From assembly GCF_900156425.1 (NCBI RefSeq), contig NZ_FTNO01000001.1, positions 744,001-808,000 of the forward strand: DNA of 64,000 nucleotides, given 5' to 3'. The notes below the pieces were generated by a model. The model did not search any database. It saw only the letters and a list, made by a program, of their open reading frames with translations, and was not told the origin of the DNA. Positions 24,539 to 33,624 of the stretch are shown in pieces (positions within the stretch are counted from its first letter, which is position 1; the number at the start of each line of letters is the position of its first letter). This DNA is from Haladaptatus litoreus (lineage in GTDB: Archaea; Halobacteriota; Halobacteria; Halobacteriales; Haladaptataceae). The translations under genes and the position numbers were made by a program.

Positions 24539-25354
24539 TTACAATCGAACCGGCACGTCGCGCTCCGCGAGATACTCCTTGACCTCCCGAATCGAGAACT
24601 CGCCGAAGTGGAAGATAGAGGCCGCGAGCGCCGCGTCCGCGTTCGCGTCCGCGAACACCTCGTAGGCGTCCTCCGGGCCACCGCATCCGGACGAGGCGAT
24701 GACGGGCGTCGAAACAGAATCGCAAACGGCCTTCGTCAGCGGCACGTCGTAGCCGTCTTTCGTCCCGTCCGCGTCGATGGAGTTGACGAACAACTCGCCC
24801 GCGCCGCGGGATTGGGCCTCTTTTGCCCACTCGACTACGTCGATGTCGGTACCTTCCCGGCCACCCTTGACCGTGCATTCGAACCAGCAGGATTCGCCAT
24901 CGACCTGTTCGTAGTGTTCGCCCTGCTCGTCGAACCGCCTGCGGGCGTCCACGCTGATAACGATGCACTGACTGCCGAACGCGGTTGCGCCCTCCGTTAC
25001 CAACTCCGGGCGCTCCAGTGCGGCGGTGTTGATGGAGACTTTGTCCGCTCCCGCGCGGAGGGTTTCTTTGATGTCCTCGCGCGTTCGAATACCGCCGCCG
25101 ACGGTGAGGGGGATGAACACCTCGTCGGCCACGCTGGAAACGACGTCAAGCATGGTTTCTCTACCGTCCGCGCTGGCCGTGATGTCCAGAAAGACGAACT
25201 CGTCCGCGCCCGCCTCGTTGTACTGGCGCGCCATCTCCACCGGGTCGCCGGTGTACTGCAAGTCCTCGAAGTTGACGCCGGTGTACACCGCAGGGTTCCC
25301 GTCGTCGTCCAAATCCACGTCGATACACGGGATGATTCGCTTCGTGAGGGTCAT
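24539..25354 (-). CDS. hisF: Imidazole glycerol phosphate synthase cyclase subunit HisF
   Basis: A 271-residue TIM barrel. The family start [20 protein letters not shown] holds the catalytic Asp (D12). The C-terminal phosphate loops include [10 protein letters not shown] and [10 protein letters not shown], and the second catalytic Asp lies in [10 protein letters not shown]. HisF closes the imidazole ring of histidine and releases AICAR, using ammonia from HisH. No other his gene is nearby, normal for haloarchaea where his genes are scattered. Length is slightly above the bacterial 253-258 residues. Confidence 0.95.
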   Translation of the reverse strand: MTLTKRIIPCIDVDLDDDGNPAVYTGVNFEDLQYTGDPVEMARQYNEAGADEFVFLDITASADGRETMLDVVSSVADEVFIPLTVGGGIRTREDIKETLRAGADKVSINTAALERPELVTEGATAFGSQCIVISVDARRRFDEQGEHYEQVDGESCWFECTVKGGREGTDIDVVEWAKEAQSRGAGELFVNSIDADGTKDGYDVPLTKAVCDSVSTPVIASSGCGGPEDAYEVFADANADAALAASIFHFGEFSIREVKEYLAERDVPVRL

Positions 25355-25896
25355 TCGGTAGGCGAGGGTAGGGAGTCGGGCATCAAAAGGAATCGCATTA
25401 CGGGCAAGAATTGGACTCGCTTCGAATGAGGGTAACGCGATTCGAACGAGCGTAGTTTAGCGGTGGTAACTCACGGCGAAAAGATTTTCACTAGTCAATA
25501 GGTTACCCCGGGTGACAGGGGGTGAGTTGTTGGTGACAAATCACCACGACACATGACCGCAACTGCACCGCAACAGCCACACCCTCCGCCAACCGACTGC
25601 GTTTCTCGGCCTTCGGCCTGCGATACCTGCGGGCTACGGCCGCAGGTCAGCAAGACGCAAAGCGTCTTGCAAGCCTCATCCCTCGCACGCTGTCAGCACA
25701 GGCCTTCGGCGGTGAATGCCTCAGGCCTGTGCCAGCGCGCGCCGTAATTTTTTGTCGATTTTGCGTAATGAATGTTCGTCCAGTCTGCGCGAAATCTGCA
25801 CTGCATTCATTCTCACAACTCGACTTGCGGTTTAACAACTACGCTTTCACATGTATTTCCGTTAAAGTGAAACCTGAACGCGGGGAAGGGGTGTGT
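25355..25896. repeat. Palindrome array and intergenic region upstream of the mutase gene
   Basis: A 542-nt gene-free stretch. Its core (25608-25732) has consecutive perfect hairpins. GGCC-TTC-GGCC is at 25608-25618. ACCTGCGG/CCGCAGGT is at 25625-25632 and 25640-25647. GCAAGACGC-AAA-GCGTCTTGC is at 25650-25670. GCACAGGCC/GGCCTGTGC is at 25696-25704 and 25724-25732. GGTGA-CAAA-TCACC lies upstream, near 25531-25544. A T6 tract follows at about 25748-25753, suggesting termination. The tract is built like the one at 14895-15341 but does not share its sequence. Confidence 0.65.
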
Positions 25897-26313
25897 ATGA
25901 GCGCAGATCAGGAATCGCAGTCGATTCGCTGTCTCGTCGCAAAAGTCGGTCTCGACGGTCACGACCGCGGCGCACACGTCATCGCCCGCGCCTTCCGCGA
26001 CGCCGGATTCGAAGTCATCTACTCGGGACTCCACAACGCCCCCGACGAAATTGTACAGGCCGCAGTGCAGGAGGACGTGAACGTTCTCGGGATTTCGATT
26101 CTCTCGGGCGCACACGACACGCTCGTCCCGAAAATCGTCGATGGGCTGAAAGAGTACGACGCCTTCGAGGACACCCTCATCCTCGTCGGCGGCGTCGTCC
26201 CCGACGACGACAAAGAAGAACTCAAGAAACTCGGCGTCGCGGAGGTGTTCGGTCCGGGCACGCCGATGGAAGAGACTATCGAGTTCGTCCGCGAAAACGC
26301 GCCCGAACGATGA
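25897..26313 (+). CDS. Methylmalonyl-CoA mutase B12-binding (small) subunit
   Basis: A 138-residue cobalamin-binding domain with the full signature. DGHDRGAHV holds the lower-axial His (DxHxxG, residues about 20-25); ILSGAHDTLVP and VGGVVPDDD form the nucleotide-loop pocket. It is a stand-alone B12 domain, as found where the catalytic subunit is separate. With the large subunit it interconverts methylmalonyl-CoA and succinyl-CoA (propionate and odd-chain fatty acid catabolism). ATG 25897 is supported by the ggggaaggggtg purine tract before it. It shares ATGA with the MeaB gene. The large subunit may begin at 63964. Confidence 0.9.
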   Translation: MSADQESQSIRCLVAKVGLDGHDRGAHVIARAFRDAGFEVIYSGLHNAPDEIVQAAVQEDVNVLGISILSGAHDTLVPKIVDGLKEYDAFEDTLILVGGVVPDDDKEELKKLGVAEVFGPGTPMEETIEFVRENAPER

Positions 26314-27308
26314 GCGCGAAGCACGTCGACCTGTTGGACGAACTCCTCGCCGGAAAACACCGCGCGCTGGCCCGCGTCATCACGAAAATCGAGAACCGCG
26401 ACCCGGGATACAGAGACCTCGTTTCTGAACTCCACGGCCACACCGGGAGCGCCGACGTTATCGGCGTCACCGGCAGTCCCGGCGCGGGGAAATCGACCCT
26501 CGTGGACAAGGTGGCGAACTACTACCGCAACCGCGGCGAGACGGTGGGCGTCATCGCAATCGACCCCTCTTCACCCTTCACCGGCGGGGCCGTCCTCGGC
26601 GACCGGATTCGTATGGCCAGCAACGTCGGCGACATGGACGTGTTCTTCCGGTCGATGAGTGCCCGTGGCAGTCTCGGTGGCCTGTCCACCGCGACGACGG
26701 ACGCCGTGAAAGCTCTCGACGCCTTCGGCAAGGACAAAATCATCGTGGAGACGGTCGGCGCGGGCCAGAACGAAATCGACATCGTGAAAACCGCAGACAC
26801 TGTCGCAGTGCTGGTACCGCCCGAAAGCGGCGACAACGTCCAGATGCTCAAGGCGGGCATCCTCGAAATCGCGGACGTGTTCGTGGTGAACAAGGCAGAC
26901 CTCCCCGGTGCCGACCGCGCCGTATCCGACCTCAAAGAGATGGTTCACATGCGCGGCGACGAACCGACGCCGGAGTTCGGGGCCGACGTGGAAGGCTACG
27001 ACTGGACGCCGGAAGTCATCGAGACGGTTGCGAAGGAAGGAGAGGGCGTAGAAGAGTTCATCGACCTGCTCGACGAACACCACGAACTGCTCGAAGAGAC
27101 AGGCATGCTCGACGCGAAAGCCCGCACGCGCTACGCCGAGGAAATCCGAGCGCTCCTGCGCGAGGATGCGAACCGACTCGTCACCGAGGAAATCGAGTCA
27201 CACGGCGGCATGGCGGAACTGGTCGAAGCCGTGTACGAGCGTGAAACCGACCCCTACTCGGTCGCCGCCGATGTAATCGCACCTATCGAAGATTGCGTAC
27301 ACGACTGA
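26310..27308 (+). CDS. meaB: MeaB-type GTPase chaperone of methylmalonyl-CoA mutase
   Basis: A 332-residue G3E-type P-loop GTPase. Walker A is GSPGAGKST (residues 55-63), the switch region is IDPSSPFTGGAVLGDR, the Mg/G3-like region is VETVGAGQNEIDI and the guanine specificity motif is VNKADLP. MeaB loads cobalamin into, and protects or reactivates, the mutase. The overlap with the B12-binding subunit (ATGA at 26310) makes the partnership secure. The C-terminal dimerisation extension is present and length is normal. Confidence 0.93.
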   Translation: MSAKHVDLLDELLAGKHRALARVITKIENRDPGYRDLVSELHGHTGSADVIGVTGSPGAGKSTLVDKVANYYRNRGETVGVIAIDPSSPFTGGAVLGDRIRMASNVGDMDVFFRSMSARGSLGGLSTATTDAVKALDAFGKDKIIVETVGAGQNEIDIVKTADTVAVLVPPESGDNVQMLKAGILEIADVFVVNKADLPGADRAVSDLKEMVHMRGDEPTPEFGADVEGYDWTPEVIETVAKEGEGVEEFIDLLDEHHELLEETGMLDAKARTRYAEEIRALLREDANRLVTEEIESHGGMAELVEAVYERETDPYSVAADVIAPIEDCVHD

Positions 27309-27395
27309 CTCCGCAGACGCGGTTGAGAATGACTGTCTCGGACACCACTGATTTCTGGCACAACGGATAAACCAATCCGGCCCGCCTGTCTACGT

Positions 27396-28334
27396 ATGAA
27401 ACTTAGCCGACTCGCCGCAGGGGCGGCAGGCGGAATCGGACTGACCGCGCTCGTCAACAAGACGCTGTCACAGCGTGCCGAACCGCTGGAACCGCCGTTG
27501 GAGGGCTATCAGGGAACGTATCGGTGGAAAGGATTCGACATCGCCTACACCGAGGCGGGCGACCCGGACAACCCGGACGTACTGCTCCTGCACGGTCTGC
27601 ATGCTGCGGCGACGAACAAGGAGTTCGAACAGATTTTCCAGCAACTCGCCACGCAGTACCACGTCATCGCGCCCGACTTGCCGGGATTCGGTCGTTCCTC
27701 GCGTCCGCCGATAGATTACTCGGCGTCGCTTTACATCTCGTTCGTCACGGATTTCGCAAAAAACATGACCGATGATGCAATCTGTCTCGCGTCGTCGCTT
27801 TCGGGTGCCTACGCGACTATCGTCCAGAACGAGACGGACGCGTTCTCGCGGTTGGAACTCATCTGTCCCACCGCCAACACCGGGCCACGACGAGGATGGC
27901 TCCGGATGCTCCTGCGCTCGCCACTGCTCGGCGCCGCGCTGTTCAACGCCCTCGCCAGCAAGCGGTCGATTCGGCGGTTCAACGAGCGCGACGGCTACTT
28001 CAGCGAAGCGTCGTACACCGAGAAAGACGTCGAGTTCGAGTGGCAGACGGCCCACCAACCCGGTGCGAGATTTGCGCCCGCGTCGTTCGTGTCGGGTCAT
28101 CTGAATCCCGACACCGACCTCGGCGAGGAACTCGCGCAGGTGGACGTTCCGGTATCCTTGGTTTGGGGTCGAGACGCGAAAGTCACGCCGCTCGACTACG
28201 GCGAACAACTCGCGGATGAAGGAGACACGCGCCTCATCGTCTTCGACGAGGCGCGACTGCTTCCGCACGTCGAACATCCCGGCCCGTTCTTGGACGTGCT
28301 GTTCGACGAACTAGCGCCGCTCGAACCGCAGTAG
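27396..28334 (+). CDS. Alpha/beta hydrolase with atypical nucleophile elbow
   Basis: A 312-residue protein. The oxyanion strand is LLLHGLHAAATNKEF and the second conserved block APDLPGFGRSSRP. The nucleophile elbow reads LASSLSGAYA, with Ser kept but flanking glycines replaced (SSLSG instead of GxSxG). An Asp in WGRDAKVTP and a His in LLPHVEHPGPF complete the triad. The N-terminus (RLAAGAAGGIGLTALVNKTL) is hydrophobic and may be a membrane anchor. The substrate is unknown. Its 3' end overlaps the convergent DUF35 gene by 24 nt. Confidence 0.78.
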   Translation: MKLSRLAAGAAGGIGLTALVNKTLSQRAEPLEPPLEGYQGTYRWKGFDIAYTEAGDPDNPDVLLLHGLHAAATNKEFEQIFQQLATQYHVIAPDLPGFGRSSRPPIDYSASLYISFVTDFAKNMTDDAICLASSLSGAYATIVQNETDAFSRLELICPTANTGPRRGWLRMLLRSPLLGAALFNALASKRSIRRFNERDGYFSEASYTEKDVEFEWQTAHQPGARFAPASFVSGHLNPDTDLGEELAQVDVPVSLVWGRDAKVTPLDYGEQLADEGDTRLIVFDEARLLPHVEHPGPFLDVLFDELAPLEPQ

Positions 28335-28682
28335 TCGGTCGCCGGTCGTTTCCGATTCGCCGATTTTTGCGCTGACTTCCGTACCGACTTCCACGTCGTC
28401 GTCAGTTACGCCGGTCAGTCGCACCGGCCCGAAATCCACGACTGCTGTCGTGTACGGCGCGTCCTCCGCAAACGACGGTGCCGGAACGTGAACCATGGTG
28501 TAGGTTTCGATGGTTCCGGTTTCCGGAAGCGGGGTTTCTTCGAGGTCGGTCGCGCCACACTCTGGACAAATTCGACGCGGTGGAAGCGACCCGTGGCCGT
28601 TTCCGCATTCGAGGAAGTACGCATCCCCCTCGGCAATCGCGTCCAACCATTCGTCGTAGCCCGTGTTTCCGTGGTGGCTCAT
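28311..28682 (-). CDS. DUF35 zinc-ribbon/OB-fold protein, thiolase partner
   Basis: A 123-residue two-domain protein. A Zn-ribbon-like N-terminus carries LECGNGHG and RICPECGATD. A C-terminal OB-fold follows (TIETYTMVHVPAPSFAEDAP, then VDFGPVRLTG). DUF35 proteins bind acyl-CoA and act as scaffolds for thiolases and HMG-CoA synthase. It is encoded directly after the thiolase with a 4-nt overlap (28679-28682), as expected for an obligate partner. Its 3' end runs 24 nt into the convergent hydrolase gene. Confidence 0.88.
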   Translation of the reverse strand: MSHHGNTGYDEWLDAIAEGDAYFLECGNGHGSLPPRRICPECGATDLEETPLPETGTIETYTMVHVPAPSFAEDAPYTTAVVDFGPVRLTGVTDDDVEVGTEVSAKIGESETTGDRLLRFERR

Positions 28683-29845
28683 TCTTGCACCTCCAAGACG
28701 TGAACAGTCGCACTTGCGACCGTCCCACCCGCGTTGTGCGCCACGCCGGTTTTCGCGTCCGGCACGGCGTCGCTGTTCGGGTGGTCGCCGCGCAGGATTC
28801 GCGTCATCTCGACCAGTTGGCTGGTTCCCGTCGCCCCGACTGGGTGTCCTTTCGCCTTCAGGCCGCCGGAGAGGTTGACCGGACGCTCGCCGTCGCGGGT
28901 CGTCTCGCCGCGTCGGGCCGCGCCGATTCCCTCGCCGGGGGCGTAGAAGTCGAGGGCTTCGAGCGCGAGCACTTCCGCGATGGTGAAACAGTCGTGAACT
29001 TCGGCCACGTCAACGTCGCTCGCGTCGATGCCTGCCTCGGCGTAGGCCTCCTCTGCGGCCTCCTCCGCGGCAGGAGAGCGCGCGAGATGTTTCCTGCCTT
29101 GGAGTGCCATTCGGTCGCCGCCCTGTCCGGTTCCCGTGATGGAAACGGGGGCATCCAGTCCGTGTTCTTCGGCGTATTCGTCGCTGACGAGGACGGCCGC
29201 GGACGCCCCGTCCGTGATGGGGCAGGCGTCGAACAAGCCGAGTGGTTCCGCAATCATCGGCGCGTCGAGCGCCTGTTCGACGCTGATTTCCTTCTGGAAC
29301 TGGGCGTGTTCGTTCGGCAGGGCGTGCTCGTGGTTTTTGACCGCGATGTGGGCCAAGTCCTCCTTGGAACCGCCGTACTTCTCGAAATAGGCGCGGGCCA
29401 TCAGCGCGTAGGCTCCGGGGAAGGTGATTCCGGCCCGAACCTCGTAGAGGTCGTCCGCCGCGATGGCGAGGGCTTCGGTCGTTCCCGCGGTGCCGAGGTT
29501 GTTCATCCGCTCCGCCCCGCCGACGAGGATGGCGTCTGCTTCGCCGTTTCGAACGTCTTTGACGGCCTGCCGAATCGCAACTCCGCTGGATGCACACGCG
29601 CTCTCGTAGCGCGTGGCGGGTGCGCGAACCCCTGCGGCCTCGGCCATCAGCGGCCCTTGGTGGCCCTGATGTTCCGCCAGTTCGCCCATGAAATTGCCGT
29701 AGTAGAGTGCTTCGATGTCGTCGTGGGAGACGTCGCTGTCCGCGAACGCGTGTTCGCTCGCTTCGGCGAAGAGGTCTCTGCCCGTTCGCTCGGGATGCTT
29801 CCCGAAGTGGGTTAACCCGACTCCCGCAATCCGAACGCCTGTCAT
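28679..29845 (-). CDS. Thiolase-domain protein (acetyl-CoA acetyltransferase/SCP-x class)
   Basis: A 388-residue archaeal thiolase. The nucleophilic Cys sits in RYESACASSGVAI, the conserved VHDCFTIAEVLALEAL replaces the NEAF motif, and GGLKAKGHPVGATG holds the catalytic His. The usual second Cys of biosynthetic thiolases is replaced by a GVAHNAGGT segment, typical of the archaeal SCP-x-like class that partners DUF35 proteins. It condenses or cleaves acyl-CoAs, probably for mevalonate or fatty-acid metabolism. ATG 29845 removes a long artefactual extension and follows a cttaact TATA-like tract near 29870. Confidence 0.88.
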   Translation of the reverse strand: MTGVRIAGVGLTHFGKHPERTGRDLFAEASEHAFADSDVSHDDIEALYYGNFMGELAEHQGHQGPLMAEAAGVRAPATRYESACASSGVAIRQAVKDVRNGEADAILVGGAERMNNLGTAGTTEALAIAADDLYEVRAGITFPGAYALMARAYFEKYGGSKEDLAHIAVKNHEHALPNEHAQFQKEISVEQALDAPMIAEPLGLFDACPITDGASAAVLVSDEYAEEHGLDAPVSITGTGQGGDRMALQGRKHLARSPAAEEAAEEAYAEAGIDASDVDVAEVHDCFTIAEVLALEALDFYAPGEGIGAARRGETTRDGERPVNLSGGLKAKGHPVGATGTSQLVEMTRILRGDHPNSDAVPDAKTGVAHNAGGTVASATVHVLEVQE

Positions 29846-30111
29846 GATTGAACCTACGACCGGCGCAGTTAAGAAAGCCACTCCTTTCGATTTCAGGCCG
29901 AAATTGGGTGGGTTTCGTCCGGCGTTTTTCGATTGTTCCTGCCCGAATAGACAGTTTTGAACCGATTTATCTTTCGTGAATGTGCGAATAGATACAGTTC
30001 CGCAGTAGAAGTACGGTTTCGGAACCGGACAGGAGTACAGCACAGCGGGTCACTTCTCGACAGGTCTGTTTTGCCACGCCTTTTTTCCGACTCGAATGGC
30101 AATTGTTTCAC

Positions 30112-30855
30112 ATGCTCCCGACAGTCCGCGGCGTCATCGACCGGCGGATTCTGGTCAACTATCGCGTCGAACCGGAGGTTGTTACGGACGTACTTCCCGA
30201 CCCGTTCCGCCCGCAGACCGTCGATGGGTACGCCATCGGCGGTATCTGCCTGATTCGACTGCAAAGCGAACGCCCCAATCGCGTTCCGGCGTGTCTCGGC
30301 ACCACCTCGGAAAACGCCGCACACCGAATCGCCGTCGAGTGGAACGACGACGGCGAACGCGAAACCGGAGTCTTCGTCCCTCGCCGGGATACGAACTCGC
30401 GGTTCAACACGCTCCTCGGCGGAACGTTGTTCGCGGGCGACTACCACGAGGCACGATTCGATGTGGACGAAACTGCGGGGCAGAACGAACACGACGGTCG
30501 GTACGAAGTTCGGATGGTGAGCGACGACAAAAGCGTCCGCGTCGGCGTTGCGGGCGAACCGACTGATTCGCTTCCGACCGATTCGGTGTTCGATTCGGTC
30601 GCCGAATCGTCCGCATTCTTCGAACAGGGGTCGCTCGGCTACTCGCCGAGCGCCGCCGCCGAGGGTGAATACGAGGGTATCGAACTGCACGCGTTCAATT
30701 GGGAGGTGACGCCGCTGGCAGTCGATTCGGTGACATCGAGTTACTTCGAGGCGTTTCCGGACGACGCGGTGACGTTCGACCACGCGCTGTTGATGGAGGA
30801 CATCGACCACGAGTGGCGCGAACGCGATCCTATCTGTACTACGTCCTCGGCGTGA
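30112..30855 (+). CDS. DUF2071 family protein (YqjF-like)
   Basis: A 247-residue protein. It starts LPTVRGVIDRRILVNYRVEP with PDPFRP soon after, the layout of DUF2071, a beta-barrel fold related to acetoacetate decarboxylase-like proteins. Other blocks include GTTSENAAHRIAVEW and the C-terminal VTSSYFEAFP. No enzymatic activity is established for the family. ATG 30112 was chosen; a TTG at 30103 is in frame. Nothing nearby gives a pathway. Confidence 0.7.
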   Translation: MLPTVRGVIDRRILVNYRVEPEVVTDVLPDPFRPQTVDGYAIGGICLIRLQSERPNRVPACLGTTSENAAHRIAVEWNDDGERETGVFVPRRDTNSRFNTLLGGTLFAGDYHEARFDVDETAGQNEHDGRYEVRMVSDDKSVRVGVAGEPTDSLPTDSVFDSVAESSAFFEQGSLGYSPSAAAEGEYEGIELHAFNWEVTPLAVDSVTSSYFEAFPDDAVTFDHALLMEDIDHEWRERDPICTTSSA

Positions 30856-30929
30856 AAACGCACCGTTCTCGAACTCTGTAATCGGGGCAATAGCTTAGTA
30901 TCCTCTCTGATACTCTCGAACGAGATTAA

Positions 30930-31619
30930 ATGTCCCCAAAATGGTTTATCGACGAAGTTCAGCATGCGGGCAAGGAACACCTTGACCCGTCCCAAGTTGC
31001 TCGGTACGACGAGAAGATTCCGTTTGACCCATCAGGAGAAGTGGAAACACTGTTGAAACTCGGACTGGCCGACGAGGATACGGTCGTCGATTTCGGAACC
31101 GGAACGGGCGTCTTCCCGGTCGCCGTCTCGGAGCACTGCGACCGTGTCGTCGCAATCGACGTTTCGGAAACGATGGTAGAGGTGGCTCGGGAGAAAGTAG
31201 ATGATGCGGGCGTCCAGAACGTCGAAATTGTCCACGATGGGGTCGTGCGGTACGAACACGAGGGGAGTCCCGCCTCGTTCGCCTTCTCGAAGAATGCTTT
31301 GCACCATCTCCCTGATTTCTGGAAAATCGAGGCACTCAAAACCATCGGTAGCACGCTTGAATCGGGCGGCATACTCAGACTCCACGACCTCGTGTACTCG
31401 TTCGACCCCGACGACAGTCACGACGCTATCGAGTCGTGGCTTGAACGAATGGAGCCGACACTGTTCACCGAGGTGGAACTCCACAATCATTTCTCCGAGG
31501 AGTTCAGCACGTACGGATTCATCTTCGAATCGATGTTGCAAAAAGCAGGATTCGAAATCCTCGATTCAACGTACCGAGATGGATTTTACGCGGCGTACAC
31601 GTGCGAGTGGCAGGGCTGA
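30930..31619 (+). CDS. Class I SAM-dependent methyltransferase
   Basis: A 229-residue methyltransferase. The SAM-binding motif I is VVDFGTGTGVFPVAVSE (residues about 52-68), the acidic loop is VVAIDVSETMVEVAREK, and ALHHLPDFWK marks motif IV. The N-terminal segment (WFIDEVQHAGKEHLDP) is helical and typical of archaeal small-molecule methylases. ATG 30930 is preceded by the AT-rich gagattaaatg near 30923. The substrate cannot be identified. Confidence 0.8.
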   Translation: MSPKWFIDEVQHAGKEHLDPSQVARYDEKIPFDPSGEVETLLKLGLADEDTVVDFGTGTGVFPVAVSEHCDRVVAIDVSETMVEVAREKVDDAGVQNVEIVHDGVVRYEHEGSPASFAFSKNALHHLPDFWKIEALKTIGSTLESGGILRLHDLVYSFDPDDSHDAIESWLERMEPTLFTEVELHNHFSEEFSTYGFIFESMLQKAGFEILDSTYRDGFYAAYTCEWQG

Positions 31620-31713
31620 GTGGAGTTTCCAAACAGAGCGGCGTCCGCTGAAGGCGTGACGAAAACAGGAGAAAAACGGAGAGTAGAGACAAGCACTGAA
31701 TCGCGGTTCAGCC

Positions 31714-31980
31714 TTAGACCGCGAGTTCGTCGGCGTGTTTGACGATTTCGACCGAATCGGCGTCGATGGCTTCCGTGTCGAGCCAGTGGGGAACGTAGTT
31801 TCGCCGCTCGAAATCGTCGCGCTCGTCCTCGGTTCCGATGACGCACCAGAGTTGAGGTTCGTCCGGGCCGTGCCAGTCGCCCTGTCGGGTGACGGAGAAG
31901 CAAACCTGCTCTTCGTCGTCGTATTCGATGATGGCGTTCTTGCGAATGCCGGGGTTCCCGTGGATGATGAGCCGCTTCAT
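31714..31980 (-). CDS. HAH_0734-like conserved haloarchaeal protein
   Basis: An 88-residue soluble protein starting MKRLIIHGNPGIRKNAIIEY, with CFSVTRQGDWHG and LWCVIGTEDERDDFERR in the middle. I associate it with the conserved haloarchaeal family HAH_0734, of unknown function. Two Cys, two Trp and the WHGPDEPQLW patch look functional. ATG 31980 drops a 16-residue upstream extension. It stands alone between the methyltransferase gene and a broken gene. Confidence 0.65.
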   Translation of the reverse strand: MKRLIIHGNPGIRKNAIIEYDDEEQVCFSVTRQGDWHGPDEPQLWCVIGTEDERDDFERRNYVPHWLDTEAIDADSVEIVKHADELAV

Positions 31981-32024
31981 ACCCGACGGTTCGGAAGGCG
32001 GCCAATTAAGCGCTTCGAAGGGGT

Positions 32025-32584
32025 TCACGAACCGAGGTCAGACTTCTGACCGGCAGTCCGGCCTGCCACGACCAGCGGGACGGCGAAGGCCGAGAGTATC
32101 GCGGCGAAGAGCAGATTCACGATGGCGACAGCACCGAAAATCACGCCAGCGAGGTCGACGAGAACTGTGTAAGCAGGACGCCGGAACGATGCTCCGCAAA
32201 GTTCGGTACCTCGAATCGGATTTCGATTCGCTTCTCGCCGACGACGCTGGCGCTGACGTTCCGAACTTCGTGGTCGAAGACTCGGGCGTCCCCGAGTGCC
32301 GTCAAGACCCGTGTATCGAGTTCACTCGGATAGTTTCGGAACCGTTCCACCGTCGTCTCGTTCTCGATACGATTTTGGACGACCCACGTCGAATCACCGT
32401 CCTCCGCGACGTGAATCGTCACATTGCTATATTTGACCGGCATATCGCCGTGGTCGCTCGCGGTCATCTCGAACTCGTAGCCACAGACTGGACAAGCGGG
32501 AGTGGTTCCGGAAGCAATCGCGGGGGCGACACTGGCAGCAAACAGGAGAACGAGAAGAGCAAGTGGCGCGCCTCGATTCATCAC
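32025..32584 (-). pseudogene. Exported membrane-anchored protein gene with a C-terminal frameshift
   Basis: ATG 32584 opens a signal peptide (PLALLVLLFAASVAPAIASG), a CPVCGYEF knuckle and a beta-rich domain. The frame ends early at 32141 after GVLLTQFSSTSLA. The neighbouring frame, reached by restoring one base near 32161-32164, reads LVDLAGVIFGAVAIVNLLFA, a clear membrane helix, and continues through LSAFAVPLVVAG to a stop at 32025-32027. This arrangement (exported domain, then anchor helix) is typical of haloarchaeal surface proteins, so the frameshift probably removed the anchor. A sequencing error is possible. If expressed as it stands, a 147-residue secreted form would result. Confidence 0.55.
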
Positions 32585-32652
32585 GTAGCGACTCGGCGCG
32601 TCGGATAAATGTTTTCTGCTCGGTAGTTCGGTTCGAAAATCAGGACGGATGA

Positions 32653-33552
32653 TTAGCTGTACGACGAATCGTTGGCCATGTGATACACGATTTCGTCCGC
32701 GCAGTTGGCCATGTAACCCGAATGGTTCGAACCGACCTGCGAGGTCACGTCGTATTCGTTGTAGTTGCTCGGAACTTCGTTGCCGTCCTCGTAGCCCGTC
32801 TCACCGAGCGCGCGGTCGAACTCTCGCGGCCAGTAGAGATTCTGGAGCGTGCTGTCGTCGTCGCTGTGGTAGTTGAACGTGGCGACGGTTTCGTTCAGAA
32901 TGGCGTAGTAAGTCTCAGACCACTCTTTCGTCGGAGCCTCGTTGTCCTGTGCCGCGCCGAGGAAATGGACGCTGGAGAGCCGATAGTAGGGGTCGTCCCA
33001 GTCGGCACTCCGGTCTAAGATGCGGAGTGCGTTCAGCACGACCTGCGCGCCGAGGGAGTGGCACGTGACTCGAAGGTCGCTGTTCGGACACCACGTTTTG
33101 TAGTTGAGCGCGAACTGCGCGAGCGCGTAGCCGTTCTTCTGGGCGATTTCTTGGCCGGTGCCGAACCCGCCCCAGTCGGTAGGGTCGTATTTGCTCGGGG
33201 CGTTAGAGTCCCACGAGAACCCGACGACTTCGCCGCCGTAGCCCGCGCCGGTCAGGTTGTGGTAGGCTTCATCGAAGTTGTTCAGCGCGCCCTGCTCGTC
33301 GTTGTCGTAGCCGTGGACGTGAATCGTCAGTTCGTCGGTGCAGGCGGTGTCCTCGCCGGGGACGGTGCCATTGGTTTCGTAGTCGAACTTCGAGTAACCA
33401 GAATTGAGGTCGCCGTCGCCGTTGTAGTGGCCTCTGGTCGAGATGACCGAGTAGCCGTGTGCGGATGCAAGTCCGCTGGTTCCGAGAAGGCCGATTCCGG
33501 CGGTCGTCGCTGCTGTGCTTTTCAGGTATCGTCTGCGAGTGAATCGTGTCAT
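32653..33552 (-). CDS. Tat-exported alpha/beta hydrolase, copy A
   Basis: A 299-residue secreted hydrolase. The twin-Arg signal is RRRYLKSTAATTAGIGLLG with cleavage likely after LASA (residue about 31). Conserved blocks are LTIHVHGYDND (oxyanion region), CHSLGAQV with Ser166 as nucleophile, FNYHSDDDSTL with the likely acid, and SQVGSNHSGYM with His277. Four Cys may form disulfides (CTD, WCPN, TCHS, NCAD). It is a tandem relative of the gene at 33625. A lipase/esterase-like activity on an extracellular substrate is inferred. The downstream stretch to 32584 is short and empty. Confidence 0.8.
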   Translation of the reverse strand: MTRFTRRRYLKSTAATTAGIGLLGTSGLASAHGYSVISTRGHYNGDGDLNSGYSKFDYETNGTVPGEDTACTDELTIHVHGYDNDEQGALNNFDEAYHNLTGAGYGGEVVGFSWDSNAPSKYDPTDWGGFGTGQEIAQKNGYALAQFALNYKTWCPNSDLRVTCHSLGAQVVLNALRILDRSADWDDPYYRLSSVHFLGAAQDNEAPTKEWSETYYAILNETVATFNYHSDDDSTLQNLYWPREFDRALGETGYEDGNEVPSNYNEYDVTSQVGSNHSGYMANCADEIVYHMANDSSYS

Positions 33553-33624
33553 TGTGTGCGAGAATGGTGTGAATGGTTCGTTTCGAAAAGTTCGTAATCG
33601 AGGCGCTAGGATTTCTCCCGCCGA

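Noticed and set aside
25440..25520. tRNA-like wording (gtagtttagcggtggtaac)
   Set aside because: I could not fold a cloverleaf with acceptor, anticodon and T arms from the surrounding sequence.
25553..25747. A 64-codon ORF through the second hairpin array
   Set aside because: Its composition is Cys/Pro/Ser-rich and it is made by the palindromes themselves.
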